DNA of 64,000 nt, taken from Arsukibacterium ikkense (GTDB lineage Bacteria > Pseudomonadota > Gammaproteobacteria > Enterobacterales > Alteromonadaceae). Under the pieces are notes generated by a model. It was not told where the DNA came from and ran no database searches. It saw only the letters and a list, made by a program, of their open reading frames with translations. A program made the translations under genes and the position numbers. Location: the NCBI RefSeq assembly GCF_000987775.1, contig NZ_LAHO01000001.1:186001-250000 (forward strand). The letters run 5' to 3'. Shown piece after piece: positions 29,100 to 38,981 of this stretch. How positions within the stretch are numbered: the stretch's first letter is position 1; each line of letters opens with the position of its first letter.

Positions 29100-31793
29100 A
29101 TGTTTGAATTGATGGCGGTGTTAGCGGTATTGCTGGTACTGGTTGGCTCGGTATGTGGCATTGTTGCTATGGTGCAACTGAGTGGGGTACGCCAGCAACT
29201 GGCAATGCTGGCTATGCAGCTGCAGCCAACTGCGGACAATAACGCCTCTGCACAAGTTACGAAAGCTGCTGTTACCTCAGACACTGAGCCGGCAATTAAG
29301 CCTGTTATGAAAGCTGCGTCGGCAGATACCATCACTGCTGAAATAATTACGCCTCTTTCTGTCAACCTGCGTGCTACCACAACCATCGATATGACTCTGG
29401 CTCCTGCCAGCAGGTCTGTGCAACAGGCTGGCTCGCAGGCAGAACTCCAAGCGCCAGCAAACTGGCTGGGCTGGCTGGAGCGGCAGTTGATTGATCGTGG
29501 CATGGTATGGCTGGGCGGGCTGGCGCTGGCGTTTGGCGGTATTTTTCTGGTGCGTCACTCGCTCGACGCTGGCTGGTTCTCGCCTACCTTGCGAATTGTC
29601 AGTGGTGTGGCCATGGGGTTACTGCTGGTAGCTGGCAGCGAATGGTTGCACCGCAAGCGGCTGTTTAGTCAGGCTTTAGATAATTACATACCGGCGGCGC
29701 TGGCCAGTGCCGGCTTTATTACCCTGTATGCGGCGTTGTTAATGGCGTATCAGTTTTATCAGCTGTTACCGGCAGGGCTCACCTTTGCTTTACTGGCGCT
29801 GGTGGCGCTTAGCGCGTCGTGGTTTTCATTACGCCAGGGGTCGATTTTAGCCGTTATTGGTATTGTAGGAGCCTATGCTGTGCCCTTACTGGTCAATACC
29901 GGCAGTAATAATTTACTGGCGTTGTTGTTATATGTCGGGGTTATTACCAGCTCGTCGGTATTGGTTGAACAACGGGTGCGCCGGCCCTGGCTATGGTACT
30001 TGCCGATGGCTGCCCATTGTTTATGGTTGCTGGCGGCGCTTGGCAGTGCTGCGCCAGGGCAGGTTTGGCTGCTGTGGCTGGCGTTACTGCTTAGCATGGT
30101 GTTGCTGGTATGGTTGCCGCGAATTGGCTGGCGCGGCCAGAGGTTGCGACTGGCCAGCGTGCCGCTGGCACACTGGTGGCCACCACTGCGCGAGCATGGC
30201 CTGGGTGCGGTATTACTTCTACTTAGCGTCTGTTGCCTATGGCAATTTAATAACCCTATCAGCTATATAGCGCTGGTTGCTCTGATCACACTGTTGTATC
30301 TGATGGCGCTGAGCGATGGCCGCTCTGAGCTATGGCTCTGGGCCGGTGGTGGTCTGGCGCTTTGCTGGGCCGCGTTAAACCCCATTCAGCCGCCATCTTT
30401 GCTGGAGCCATTACTAGATTGGTTTAGTGGCAGCTTGCTGCAAACGCAACTGTTGCTGCTGCTGTTGTGCGCGCCATTGTTAGTGCGGGTCTGGCTGGCT
30501 AACCGGCTGCAGTGGTCAGCGGTACTGGCGGTATTACCTGTGCTGTTGCTGGGGCTGAGCTATCATCTGGCAAGCGCAGCGGTTCAACAGCAACTGCAAC
30601 CGGCCTGGATGCTGTTTGCCGCCTTACTGGTGATGTTGCAGGCGCTACTGGCTCATCGCACCAGCTTAGCGGCACTGGCCTTTATTCACAGTGCTGGCGC
30701 GAATTTTGCGCTGACGTTTTGTTTTGCCCTGTACTTGCAGGCGGCCGCGCTTACTGTGGCGATTGCCGTGCAACTGGTGCTGATGTCGCTGTTAAGTTTT
30801 AAAGCGCGGCTACCCTTGCCCGCCTGGCTGGTTAAAGGCTTATTGGCGCTGATATTGCTGCGCCTGACGTTAGCGCCACTGACGGGCAGTTATGAGGGCA
30901 TTACCATGCTCGGGCTGCACTGGTCGCTAGTGGTGTATCCGCTAACCCTGGGCTGTCTGCTTACTGGCTGGTGGTTGTGGCGCGGCAGTGCCTTACAAGC
31001 AGTGCTGGAAGGGGCTTGTCTGCACTTGCTGGCGGTATTTATCAGCGTGCAAACCCAGTATTGGTTAAATGCCCAGGTACTGGATTTTAATCAGCTGAAT
31101 TTTACTACCATGGTGGTACACAGTTTTAACTGGTTATTGCTGGCGCTGGTGTATCAATGGCGCAGCTATCAGGCCGGCGCATTGCAACGGTTGTATCGGC
31201 TGGCGGCCGGCGTATTACTGGTGCTGGCCGGACTGCTGCAACTGCAGCTGAACACCAGCCTGAACCCGTTTTTCAGCGATCAGGCGCTGGGGCGCTGGCC
31301 GTTGCTGAATTTACTGTTGTTTCTATGGGGCCTGCCGGCGTTGCTGTGCTATTTGCTGGCCAGGCTGGGGGCAAAACAGCAAGTGGTGAATCGTTACCAG
31401 CCTGGCGGCTATTATCTGGCGGCCGGGTTGGCGCTGTTGTTTCTGATTGGCAGTGTGCGCCATTTCTGGCAAGGGCCGGGCATTAACCTGGCATTGGCTA
31501 GCAGTAACGCTGAGCACTACAGCTATTCGCTGGTGTTTTTAGTGCTGGCGGTGTTAGTGGTGGTGCTGGCGGAATTAAGGCGCCTGGCAAAACTTCGTAA
31601 GGCCGGTTTTGCCTTGTTATTTGCCGTGGTGCTAAAGGTGTTTATTTTTGATTTAAATGAACTGAGCGGTTTATTAAGGGCAGCATCCTTTATCGGTCTG
31701 GGGCTGAGCCTGGTGTTGTTAAGCGCCTTGTTTCAGCGACTGCAACACCAGCAGCCCGCTGTAACAGCGCCAGAAGCCGGTTCAGTCAGTTGA
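29100..31793 (+). CDS. DUF2339 polytopic membrane protein
   Basis: An 897-residue protein. After one N-terminal helix (1-28) comes a variable soluble stretch to about residue 125, then the family segment LIDRGMVWLGGLALAFGGIFL, then more than twenty hydrophobic helices to about residue 880. The layout fits DUF2339 proteins. The role is unknown; the family is thought to sit in the inner membrane. GGAAG precedes the ATG. The leucine-rich coding makes long false frames on other strands. The gene stands alone between yedJ and a minus-strand gene. Confidence 0.82.
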   Translation: MFELMAVLAVLLVLVGSVCGIVAMVQLSGVRQQLAMLAMQLQPTADNNASAQVTKAAVTSDTEPAIKPVMKAASADTITAEIITPLSVNLRATTTIDMTLAPASRSVQQAGSQAELQAPANWLGWLERQLIDRGMVWLGGLALAFGGIFLVRHSLDAGWFSPTLRIVSGVAMGLLLVAGSEWLHRKRLFSQALDNYIPAALASAGFITLYAALLMAYQFYQLLPAGLTFALLALVALSASWFSLRQGSILAVIGIVGAYAVPLLVNTGSNNLLALLLYVGVITSSSVLVEQRVRRPWLWYLPMAAHCLWLLAALGSAAPGQVWLLWLALLLSMVLLVWLPRIGWRGQRLRLASVPLAHWWPPLREHGLGAVLLLLSVCCLWQFNNPISYIALVALITLLYLMALSDGRSELWLWAGGGLALCWAALNPIQPPSLLEPLLDWFSGSLLQTQLLLLLLCAPLLVRVWLANRLQWSAVLAVLPVLLLGLSYHLASAAVQQQLQPAWMLFAALLVMLQALLAHRTSLAALAFIHSAGANFALTFCFALYLQAAALTVAIAVQLVLMSLLSFKARLPLPAWLVKGLLALILLRLTLAPLTGSYEGITMLGLHWSLVVYPLTLGCLLTGWWLWRGSALQAVLEGACLHLLAVFISVQTQYWLNAQVLDFNQLNFTTMVVHSFNWLLLALVYQWRSYQAGALQRLYRLAAGVLLVLAGLLQLQLNTSLNPFFSDQALGRWPLLNLLLFLWGLPALLCYLLARLGAKQQVVNRYQPGGYYLAAGLALLFLIGSVRHFWQGPGINLALASSNAEHYSYSLVFLVLAVLVVVLAELRRLAKLRKAGFALLFAVVLKVFIFDLNELSGLLRAASFIGLGLSLVLLSALFQRLQHQQPAVTAPEAGSVS

Positions 31794-31816
31794 GCCGGAG
31801 AAAGTCGCGCTGTTGT

Positions 31817-31841
31817 GATAGCGGCCGCTGTAGTCAAAAAA
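31817..31841 (+). repeat. Left copy of a 25-bp imperfect direct repeat (radD 3' end)
   Basis: This 25-mer (GATAGCGGCC-G-CTGTA-G-TCAAAAAA) matches 32819-32843 at 23 of 25 bases. On the minus strand it reads FFDYSGRY, the last motif of radD. Here it is outside any gene. Confidence 0.75.
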
Positions 31842-31899
31842 GCAGAGAGTATAGAGGCAGTGTAAGTGGCAGTTGCTGCTGATATCTGCCTACTTACTT

Positions 31900-32745
31900 C
31901 TACGGCGCTTGTTGCAGGTAAAGTAGCGCGTTTTTATGCTGACTGGCTGGAATGCCCTGTAGCATAAGCTGTTGGTACGCAGGGTCCTGGGTAAGGGTGC
32001 GGATCGCTTGATTCAGCAATGGCATTAACTCGGTCATTGCTGCAGTATTGGAGCAGGCAAAATGGCCGAGCTGAAACGGCTCTGTTTCCTTAAAAGCAAA
32101 ATAGACGAGTTGCTCATCCTGGTTGATTAACAGGGTTTCATATTCAATGATAATATCTACAAATTCACGCTGTAGCATGGGCAGAAGCTCAGTGATTTGA
32201 TTGCTGGAGCTGGTTCGGGTGTATACAGCAGGAAAATCTTTGAGCCCTTGCAGTAATATGTCGGCCTGGGTGCCGTAGCTGCGGTTAGATTCAATGCCCA
32301 GTACTGGCGGCTGCTTTTGCGTCATCAGATCTCGAAGCGAAATTTCGCCATGGTTTAGCTGCTCAGTCAGTGTGGCGGCCCATTTGGAATCTTTCTTAAC
32401 CACCAACCGCAATGAGTTTTCTAGCATGTAAGGTAGGCTAAATTGAAAACGGTCTGCTCTGTCTAATGTTTTAATCAGCCATGGCATACAAGCCAGCGGC
32501 TGCTCGCTGACCCATATTCTGGCGCGATTACGGGTTATCTGCTGAGAGCTGTAAGGAATGCTCAGGTTATCGAGGATAGTTTGCAACAGCGCTGCTTGGT
32601 GCATTTGCGGCTGGTCTGCCCCAAGCCAGTTCACTACATCGGCAATGATCAGGGTTGTATCTGTGCCGGAAGGATCTGCAGCTAATGCCGGGCCTGCCAT
32701 ACCCAGCGCTATAGCAAACATTGATGTACCAAGCGGTCGCTTCAT
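31900..32745 (-). CDS. Periplasmic solute-binding protein-like (family 3 fold)
   Basis: A 281-residue protein with a signal peptide (MKRPLGTSMFAIALGMAGPALA, cleavage near residue 22). The rest resembles family 3 extracellular solute-binding proteins, in particular the group with an NRARIWVSEQPLACMPWL segment. It has no permease or ATPase gene nearby, so it is an orphan binding or sensing protein, like many such genes in Alteromonadales. It sits between two copies of a 25-bp repeat derived from the end of radD, which suggests it arrived by insertion or duplication. Confidence 0.72.
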   Translation of the reverse strand: MKRPLGTSMFAIALGMAGPALAADPSGTDTTLIIADVVNWLGADQPQMHQAALLQTILDNLSIPYSSQQITRNRARIWVSEQPLACMPWLIKTLDRADRFQFSLPYMLENSLRLVVKKDSKWAATLTEQLNHGEISLRDLMTQKQPPVLGIESNRSYGTQADILLQGLKDFPAVYTRTSSSNQITELLPMLQREFVDIIIEYETLLINQDEQLVYFAFKETEPFQLGHFACSNTAAMTELMPLLNQAIRTLTQDPAYQQLMLQGIPASQHKNALLYLQQAP

Positions 32746-32798
32746 GATGAAGGGAAACCCGAATATATAATTATCTAGTATAGCCCGGCAGCTTAAAC

Positions 32799-34547
32799 TT
32801 ACAAACTCTCAGGTGTTTGATAGCGGCCACTGTAATCAAAAAAACTCTCCAGCAGCTGCCAGCCTTTACTGGTTTTCTTCAGCAGCATAAGCTGTGGTGG
32901 GCGGAATGTATGCTGATCGGCCACCAGTGCGCTGGCGCTTTGGTAGTTTTTCTGCTTTAACCCCGGAGTACGGCTGTGTGGCTGCACAAACACGGCATAT
33001 AACGCCCGGCGCTGGGCGGGTGTGTCCAGTTTAAAATGGCGATAAAACGGGTTGCCGTCACTATCGAGATACTGCACCTGCAGCACACCTTGCTGCTCGC
33101 TTAGCACCATGTGCTGGCAACGAAATAAGTGATGGTGTTTTTGACTTAATACTTCTTTTAAGCGTTTATCCGGATCAATCAGCTGTGACTGACAGTGCTG
33201 GCATTGCCTGGCAGCAATATCGTTTTCTGCGCCGCAATCGGGGCAAATTCTGGCGCGAAAGCGATAACTGCATTGCTGGGGGGCAGTGGCGGTTGCATGT
33301 TGCAGTAACCCCTGACAACGCCGGCCATAGTGTTCAATAATATCACCGTCGTTATCCACCAACCCCCAGAAAATATTGGCAAAGCCACATTCAGGGCAGG
33401 GTACTTGTACCGGCACGGCTTTGCTGACGGGTCTTGGGCTGCCCACTTCCGGGTAGAATAAATCGTAGCCATTAGCGGCGTAATCAATGATCAGGCAATG
33501 TGTTTTTGCCGGGCTGCTGCGCAGGCCGCGGCCGACCATTTGCTGAAATAAGCTAACCGAGGCTGTCGGCCTCAGAATGGCAATCAGATCAACATGCGGC
33601 GCATCGAAACCTGTGGTTAACACCGCAACATTCACCAGAACTTTCAGTTGCTGTGCTTTAAAAGCACTGATCAGCTGGTCGCGCTCGTTGTGGGGCGTGC
33701 TGGCGGTAAGCAGCGCCGCGTCCTGGCCATGCTGCTGTAGCAGACTAAGCACTTCGTTGGCGTGGCGCACCGTGGCCGCAAAAATCAGTATGCCTTGTTT
33801 ACTGGCGGCCAGTTGGCACAGTTGGCCGACAATCAGTTTGGTAGCCCGGCCCATTTTGCCAAGAATGGAGTCTATTTGCTGCTCGCTGTAGTCAAGGCTA
33901 TTGGCCGGTTGCAGGCTGCTGAAGTCATACTGGGCTGCCAGGCCATCCAGCAGCACAGGCTTGGCTAAGTATCCCTTATTAATTAACGGCCGCAGCGGCA
34001 ACTCAAAAATACAGCGCTCGAAACTGGCCTGCTCAACCGAGCCTACCCGGCCGTGGTAATGGCTGCGGTAAATCCAGCCTGTGCCCAAGCGGTAAGGGGT
34101 GGCAGTAAGGCCAAGTATTTTAAGTTCGGGGTTGTGCTGGCGTAAATGTGTAAACAACAGTTGATACTGACTGCTCTCCTCCAGGCTAACCCGGTGGCAC
34201 TCGTCGATGATAAGTAACGAAAAAGGCTGGTTAAACTGCGCCAGATTACGCGCCGCAGACTGGACGCTGGCAATCACGGTTTTAGCAGAGCTGTCTTTTT
34301 GCTGCAGGCCGGCGGCGAAGATGCTGCCGTTGTCGCCTAACAGGCCTACTTTCTCGGCATTTTGCGCCACCAGCTCTTTGACATGGGTCAGAATAAGCAC
34401 CCGCCCTCTGGCGACTCTGGCCAGTTCCGCCAGCACCAGGCTTTTACCGGCACCGGTAGGCAATACCATCACGGCTGACTGATTGCTGTGTTGAAAATGG
34501 CTGATAGCCGCATTTACAGCTTGCTGCTGGTAGTCTCTTAATTGCAT
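32799..34547 (-). CDS. radD: DNA repair helicase-like protein RadD
   Basis: A 582-residue SF2 protein similar along its whole length to E. coli RadD (YejH). Motif I is LPTGAGKS, motif II DECH, motif III TATPYRLG, and motif VI QQMVGRGLRS. Zinc-type cysteine pairs follow (CPECGFANIFWG and CPDCGAENDIAARQCQHC), and the C-terminal segment FFDYSGRY corresponds to FDYEGRF of E. coli. RadD works with RecA and SSB in double-strand-break repair. The last codons are part of a direct repeat with 31817-31841. Confidence 0.93.
   Translation of the reverse strand: MQLRDYQQQAVNAAISHFQHSNQSAVMVLPTGAGKSLVLAELARVARGRVLILTHVKELVAQNAEKVGLLGDNGSIFAAGLQQKDSSAKTVIASVQSAARNLAQFNQPFSLLIIDECHRVSLEESSQYQLLFTHLRQHNPELKILGLTATPYRLGTGWIYRSHYHGRVGSVEQASFERCIFELPLRPLINKGYLAKPVLLDGLAAQYDFSSLQPANSLDYSEQQIDSILGKMGRATKLIVGQLCQLAASKQGILIFAATVRHANEVLSLLQQHGQDAALLTASTPHNERDQLISAFKAQQLKVLVNVAVLTTGFDAPHVDLIAILRPTASVSLFQQMVGRGLRSSPAKTHCLIIDYAANGYDLFYPEVGSPRPVSKAVPVQVPCPECGFANIFWGLVDNDGDIIEHYGRRCQGLLQHATATAPQQCSYRFRARICPDCGAENDIAARQCQHCQSQLIDPDKRLKEVLSQKHHHLFRCQHMVLSEQQGVLQVQYLDSDGNPFYRHFKLDTPAQRRALYAVFVQPHSRTPGLKQKNYQSASALVADQHTFRPPQLMLLKKTSKGWQLLESFFDYSGRYQTPESL
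32819..32843 (+). repeat. Right copy of the 25-bp direct repeat, inside radD
   Basis: This copy lies within the last codons of radD and encodes FFDYSGRY on the minus strand. It matches 31817-31841 except at two positions. Confidence 0.75.
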
Positions 34548-34661
34548 AAATTCTTTTTTCAGCCGGGGGCCGGGATGCCCGTTTTGCCAACTTTACCACA
34601 GGTCAGAGTTTTGATTTACCATCGATAGGTTACAGTATTGGCTGGTTGACTGGAGTAACAA

Positions 34662-35063
34662 ATGAAAAATAAGCAAACTTTTAGTCTGAGCCTGGAACAA
34701 CGGGCGCTGTGGGTGCGGGCAGATGGCATCTGGAATGAGCGCACCGCCAAAGACTATGTGCGGGAATTCCGGCAGTTGGTACAACCGATCCTGACTGAGC
34801 CCTGGGCGGCAGTGCTGGATATCCGCCAGTGGCAATTAAGCCCGGCTGACGTGTTCAGTATTCTAAAAGACAATACGCAGTGGTGTTTTGCGCACAATCT
34901 GCGCCATGTGGAAACCATCTATGCCGACAATGCGGTAGTAATGTGGCAGTTTGTCAAAGCGACTGAGGTAACTAACCGGCCGGCAAACCTGATAAGCCAG
35001 GTTGCTACAGACGAACAAGCTGCCCGCAAGGTGTTACAGGCAGCTGGTTTTTTAACGGGCTAA
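34662..35063 (+). CDS. Conserved hypothetical protein, STAS-like shape
   Basis: A 133-residue soluble protein with no signal peptide. Its layout (short strands, then WAAVLDIRQWQLSPADVF, then YADNAVVMWQF) vaguely resembles STAS/SpoIIAA-like domains, but I cannot assign a family. TGGAGTAACA gives a good ribosome site. It is divergent from radD, with 114 nt between, and its stop codon abuts the stop of the convergent yhbY. Confidence 0.7.
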   Translation: MKNKQTFSLSLEQRALWVRADGIWNERTAKDYVREFRQLVQPILTEPWAAVLDIRQWQLSPADVFSILKDNTQWCFAHNLRHVETIYADNAVVMWQFVKATEVTNRPANLISQVATDEQAARKVLQAAGFLTG

Positions 35064-35360
35064 TCAGCCACGTGGTAACTGAATTTTTTTCGCTTCACTC
35101 TGGCGGTACAACACCAGGGTTTTGCCAATCACCTGCACCTTGTCGGCTTTGGTTTCACGAATTATCGCATCCATGATCAATACTTTTTGTTCGCGATCTT
35201 CAGTGGGCACTTTTATTTTTATCAGCTCATGAAAGCTAAGCGCTACTTCAATTTCAGCGACCACGCCTTCGGTAAGGCCATTGCCACCCAGTAAAATAAC
35301 CGGTTTTAGCTCATGCGCTTTAGCTTTTAAAAATTGTTTTTGTTTATTGGTTAAACTCAT
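35064..35360 (-). CDS. yhbY: Ribosome assembly RNA-binding protein YhbY
   Basis: A 98-residue CRM-domain protein. KAHELKPVILLGGNGLT and the KIKVPTEDRE segment fit the family. It associates with pre-50S particles during ribosome assembly. It is divergent from rlmE, the usual gammaproteobacterial arrangement next to the rRNA methyltransferase. Confidence 0.96.
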   Translation of the reverse strand: MSLTNKQKQFLKAKAHELKPVILLGGNGLTEGVVAEIEVALSFHELIKIKVPTEDREQKVLIMDAIIRETKADKVQVIGKTLVLYRQSEAKKIQLPRG

Positions 35361-35384
35361 ATAGGTAGAATATCCGGATTCAAG

Positions 35385-35413
35385 CTTGATTTTTGTCTAT
35401 TGTAGCGCCATCT
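35385..35413 (+). promoter_or_regulatory. Sigma-32 (heat-shock) promoter of rlmE-ftsH
   Basis: CTTGATT at 35385-35391 and CGCCATCT at 35406-35413 are 14 nt apart, close to the sigma-32 consensus. In E. coli this operon is also heat-inducible. The spacing is identical to that of the dnaK promoter in this window. Confidence 0.75.
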
Positions 35414-35442
35414 CAGGCATAACACTATTTAAGAGTGGTACC

Positions 35443-36072
35443 ATGACCAAGAAAAAACGCTCTGCCAGCTCAACGCGTTGGTTAAAAGAGCATTTTGATG
35501 ATCACTTTGTGCAAAAAGCACAGAAGCTGGGGTTGCGTTCCCGTGCCTCGTTTAAGTTAGAAGAAATTCAGCAGCAGGATAAGCTGATGAAGCCGGGCAT
35601 GACAGTAGTGGATTTAGGCTCGGCACCGGGTAGCTGGTCGCAGTATGTGGTTGGTGTAGTAGGGGCCTCTGGCACCGTTATTGCCTGTGATATCCTGCCA
35701 ATGGACCCGCTGGCCGGGGTGGCGTTTTTACAGGGCGATTTTAGGGAAGAGGCTGTGTTAAATGCTTTACTGAGCCGGATCGGCGGTAAGACCGTAGATG
35801 TGGTATTATCTGATATGGCACCGAATATGAGCGGCAATGATACAACCGATCAGGCCCGCTCGATGTATCTGATAGAGCTGGCGCTGGATATGTGCCAAAA
35901 AGTTTTGAAGCAAAATGGCAGTTTTGTGGTCAAAGTGTTCCAGGGGGACGGCTTTGAGGCCTTTTTAAAGGACGTTCGAGCGCAGTTCACCACAGTAAAA
36001 ATACGTAAGCCCGATTCATCCCGCGCCAGATCGCGGGAAACATATATCGTGGCCACCGGCTTTAAAGTTTAG
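35443..36072 (+). CDS. rlmE: 23S rRNA (uridine-2'-O)-methyltransferase RlmE
   Basis: A 209-residue methyltransferase (also FtsJ/RrmJ) that methylates U2552 of 23S rRNA in the 50S subunit. The SAM site is [15 protein letters not shown]; the catalytic residues fall in DMAPN and [11 protein letters not shown] 35443 is chosen because the protein then begins [14 protein letters not shown] like E. coli. An upstream frame start at 35386 would lie inside the promoter. ftsH follows after 46 nt. Confidence 0.97.
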   Translation: MTKKKRSASSTRWLKEHFDDHFVQKAQKLGLRSRASFKLEEIQQQDKLMKPGMTVVDLGSAPGSWSQYVVGVVGASGTVIACDILPMDPLAGVAFLQGDFREEAVLNALLSRIGGKTVDVVLSDMAPNMSGNDTTDQARSMYLIELALDMCQKVLKQNGSFVVKVFQGDGFEAFLKDVRAQFTTVKIRKPDSSRARSRETYIVATGFKV

Positions 36073-36118
36073 TACAGTAGCCGGTAACTTTTTTTAAGCG
36101 AAGAATGAGGTTATAACC

Positions 36119-38050
36119 TTGAGCGACATGGCAAAAAATTTGATTGTCTGGTTGGTTATTGCAGTAGTACTGATGTCGGTGTTTAACAGCTTCGGCCCCA
36201 GTGAAAGTGCAGACAGACAAACCAGTTACACTCAATTTATTAAAGACGTGAATCAGGGCCAGATCCGCGAGGTCAAGATTGAACGCAGCGGTGTGATCAC
36301 CGGTTTACGCGCCAGCGGCGAGCGTTTCGAAACGGTATTGCCGGTAAACGATCCTAAGCTGATGGATGACTTGCTAAGCAATAATGTCAGAGTAATTGGT
36401 GCCAAACCTGAAGAAAGTAGCTGGTTGGCAACTATTTTTATTTCCTGGTTCCCAATGTTGCTGTTAATCGGCGTCTGGATCTTTTTTATGCGCCAGATGC
36501 AGGGCGGCGGTGGCAAAGGTGCCATGTCGTTTGGTAAAAGCAAAGCGCGTTTAATGGGTGAAGACCAGATTAAAACCACCTTTGCAGATGTTGCCGGTTG
36601 TGACGAAGCAAAAGAGGAAGTGTCTGAGCTGGTCGACTATTTAAAAGATCCGTCGCGCTTTCAAAAACTCGGCGGCAAAATTCCAAAAGGTATTTTAATG
36701 GTTGGCCCACCGGGTACCGGTAAAACCTTGCTGGCAAAAGCGATTGCCGGTGAAGCCAAGGTGCCATTCTTTACCATTTCAGGTTCTGATTTTGTTGAGA
36801 TGTTCGTCGGTGTCGGTGCGTCCCGGGTGCGTGATATGTTTGAACAGGCCAAGAAAGCTGCACCTTGTATCATCTTTATTGATGAAATTGATGCGGTAGG
36901 CCGTCAACGTGGTGCCGGTTTAGGCGGCGGTCACGATGAGCGTGAACAAACCTTAAACCAGATGCTGGTTGAGATGGACGGTTTTGATGGCAATGAAGGC
37001 GTAATTATCATTGCAGCCACTAACCGGCCGGACGTGCTAGATGCGGCTTTACTTCGCCCTGGCCGCTTTGACCGCCAGGTAGTGGTGGGTTTGCCGGATG
37101 TGCGTGGTCGTGAGCAAATTTTAAAAGTGCATATGCGTAAAGTGCCATTAGCAGATGATGTTAAAGCCAGCGTAATAGCGCGTGGCACGCCGGGTTTTTC
37201 CGGCGCTGATTTAGCCAACCTGGTGAATGAAGCGGCGCTGTTTGCTGCTCGTAGTAACAGCCGGGTAGTCAGCATGGAAGATTTTGAACGCGCCAAAGAC
37301 AAAATTATGATGGGCGCTGAGCGGCGCTCGATGGTAATGACTGAAGCCGAGAAAGAAATGACGGCTTATCATGAAGCAGGCCACGCCATTATCGGTTGCC
37401 TGGTACCGGAGCATGATCCGGTACATAAGGTTACTATTATTCCGCGCGGCCGCGCCCTGGGCGTCACCTTCTTTTTACCGGAAGCCGATGCTATCAGTAT
37501 CAGCCGGCGTAAATTAGAAAGTAAAATCTCCGTAGCCTATGGCGGGCGTTTGGCCGAAGAGCTTATTTTTGGTAGCGATGCGGTCTCTACCGGTGCCTCG
37601 CAAGATATTAAATATGCTACCTCTATTGCCCGTAACATGGTGACCCAGTGGGGTTTCTCTGACAAGCTGGGGCCGCTGTTGTACGCGGATGAAGAGGGTG
37701 AAGTATTCTTAGGGCGCAGTATGGGTAAGTCAAACCATATGTCTGATGAAACGGCCAGCATTATTGATATGGAAGTGAAGCAGATTATTGACCGTAATTA
37801 CCTTCGTGCCAAAACCCTGCTGGAACAGAATATGGATATTTTACATGCGATGAAAGATGCGCTGATGAAATACGAAACTATTGATTCCAGACAAATTGAC
37901 GATTTAATGAAACGCGTTGAAGTACGTCAGCCTGAAAACTGGGAGCCGCGTGATAAGGGTAACAGTGATGATGACAGTGCGGGTAAAGCAAAAACCGACA
38001 GCGATGGTCCGGTTGCCACTGACAAGCCGTCAGAAGGTAATTTACACTAA
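36119..38050 (+). CDS. ftsH: ATP-dependent zinc metalloprotease FtsH
   Basis: A 643-residue inner-membrane AAA protease. Two membrane helices (about 8-26 and 100-122) flank a periplasmic domain. Walker A is GPPGTGKT, Walker [12 protein letters not shown], the pore loop FVEMFVG, and the zinc site His418-Glu419-x-x-His422 (HEAGH). It degrades membrane proteins and regulators such as sigma-32. TTG 36119 is used because GAGG is nine bases before it; ATG 36128 is the alternative. Confidence 0.98.
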   Translation: MSDMAKNLIVWLVIAVVLMSVFNSFGPSESADRQTSYTQFIKDVNQGQIREVKIERSGVITGLRASGERFETVLPVNDPKLMDDLLSNNVRVIGAKPEESSWLATIFISWFPMLLLIGVWIFFMRQMQGGGGKGAMSFGKSKARLMGEDQIKTTFADVAGCDEAKEEVSELVDYLKDPSRFQKLGGKIPKGILMVGPPGTGKTLLAKAIAGEAKVPFFTISGSDFVEMFVGVGASRVRDMFEQAKKAAPCIIFIDEIDAVGRQRGAGLGGGHDEREQTLNQMLVEMDGFDGNEGVIIIAATNRPDVLDAALLRPGRFDRQVVVGLPDVRGREQILKVHMRKVPLADDVKASVIARGTPGFSGADLANLVNEAALFAARSNSRVVSMEDFERAKDKIMMGAERRSMVMTEAEKEMTAYHEAGHAIIGCLVPEHDPVHKVTIIPRGRALGVTFFLPEADAISISRRKLESKISVAYGGRLAEELIFGSDAVSTGASQDIKYATSIARNMVTQWGFSDKLGPLLYADEEGEVFLGRSMGKSNHMSDETASIIDMEVKQIIDRNYLRAKTLLEQNMDILHAMKDALMKYETIDSRQIDDLMKRVEVRQPENWEPRDKGNSDDDSAGKAKTDSDGPVATDKPSEGNLH

Positions 38051-38085
38051 CCATATGCATTAACTGCATTCGATGTTTATAATCC

Positions 38086-38116
38086 AAACCCCGGCATGCC
38101 GGGGTTTGTTTTTTTG
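38086..38116 (+). terminator. Rho-independent terminator after ftsH
   Basis: AAACCCCGG and CCGGGGTTT pair around CATG and are followed by GTTTTTTT. It separates the heat-shock operon from folP-glmM. Confidence 0.92.
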
Positions 38117-38141
38117 AGCACGCTTGTTAAAGGTAATCGTT

Positions 38142-38981
38142 ATGCTGATCCCTCTTCCCCGCCAGCGCCAGTTAGATTTGTCCCGCCCTGTGGTGATGGG
38201 CATTTTAAATATTACACCTGATTCATTTTCTGATGGTGGCCAGCATTTATTGCCCGATGCTGCACTGCGTCAGGCCCGGCAGATGTTAGCCGATGGTGCC
38301 GCTATTTTAGATATTGGCGGTGAATCAACCCGCCCCGGGGCTGTGCCTGTGCCGTTACAACAGGAATTAGACAGAGTAGTACCGGTGATTGAAGCTATTC
38401 GTCAGCACTTTGACTGCGTTATCTCAGTGGATACCAGTAAAGCTGGCGTGATGTCAGCGGCGGTTAAGGCTGGCGCCGATATGATCAATGATGTACAGGC
38501 GTTGCAGGGCGAAGGGGCGCTTAGCTGCGCTGCAGAGTTAAATGTACCGGTTTGCCTAATGCATATGCAGGGTGAACCACGCACTATGCAATTACAGCCC
38601 GGGTATGATGATGTGGTAGCCGACGTGGTGAAGTATCTGCAACGTCGGGCGCTGGATTGTCAGTTTGCGGGTATCGCTAAAAATCAGCTTATACTCGACC
38701 CCGGTTTTGGCTTTGGTAAAAGCCTTAGCCATAACTATCAGCTGTTGGCTGCATTGGAACAGCTGGTTAAACTGGGTTATCCCGTGCTGGCGGGGATGTC
38801 ACGTAAATCAATGGTGGGCCAGTTGCTGAACTTAGCGGTTGAGCAACGTTTGGCAGGCAGTCTGGCCTGTGCCACAATTGCAGCATTACAGGGAGCCCGG
38901 ATTATCCGGGTACATGATGTGAAAGACACGGTACAAGCAGTGCAGGTTGCCACTGCGGTACGCTATGGAGTAGAGGCATGA
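38142..38981 (+). CDS. folP: Dihydropteroate synthase
   Basis: A 279-residue enzyme joining p-aminobenzoate to the pterin pyrophosphate in folate synthesis, the target of sulfonamides. The first conserved segment is [15 protein letters not shown], followed by [11 protein letters not shown] and [12 protein letters not shown] 38142, with AAAGG upstream, is preferred over TTG 38124. Its stop overlaps the glmM start by four bases. Confidence 0.97.
   Translation: MLIPLPRQRQLDLSRPVVMGILNITPDSFSDGGQHLLPDAALRQARQMLADGAAILDIGGESTRPGAVPVPLQQELDRVVPVIEAIRQHFDCVISVDTSKAGVMSAAVKAGADMINDVQALQGEGALSCAAELNVPVCLMHMQGEPRTMQLQPGYDDVVADVVKYLQRRALDCQFAGIAKNQLILDPGFGFGKSLSHNYQLLAALEQLVKLGYPVLAGMSRKSMVGQLLNLAVEQRLAGSLACATIAALQGARIIRVHDVKDTVQAVQVATAVRYGVEA

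Noticed and set aside
29100..31793. Several long plus-strand frames inside the DUF2339 gene
   Set aside because: They are out-of-frame shadows of Leu/Ala-rich membrane helices, and the +1 frame covers the whole stretch with a continuous family-like protein.
34548..34661. Riboswitch or structured RNA between radD and the hypothetical gene
   Set aside because: Only a short GC-rich patch (GGGCCGGGATGCCCG) is present, too little to support a structured regulator.
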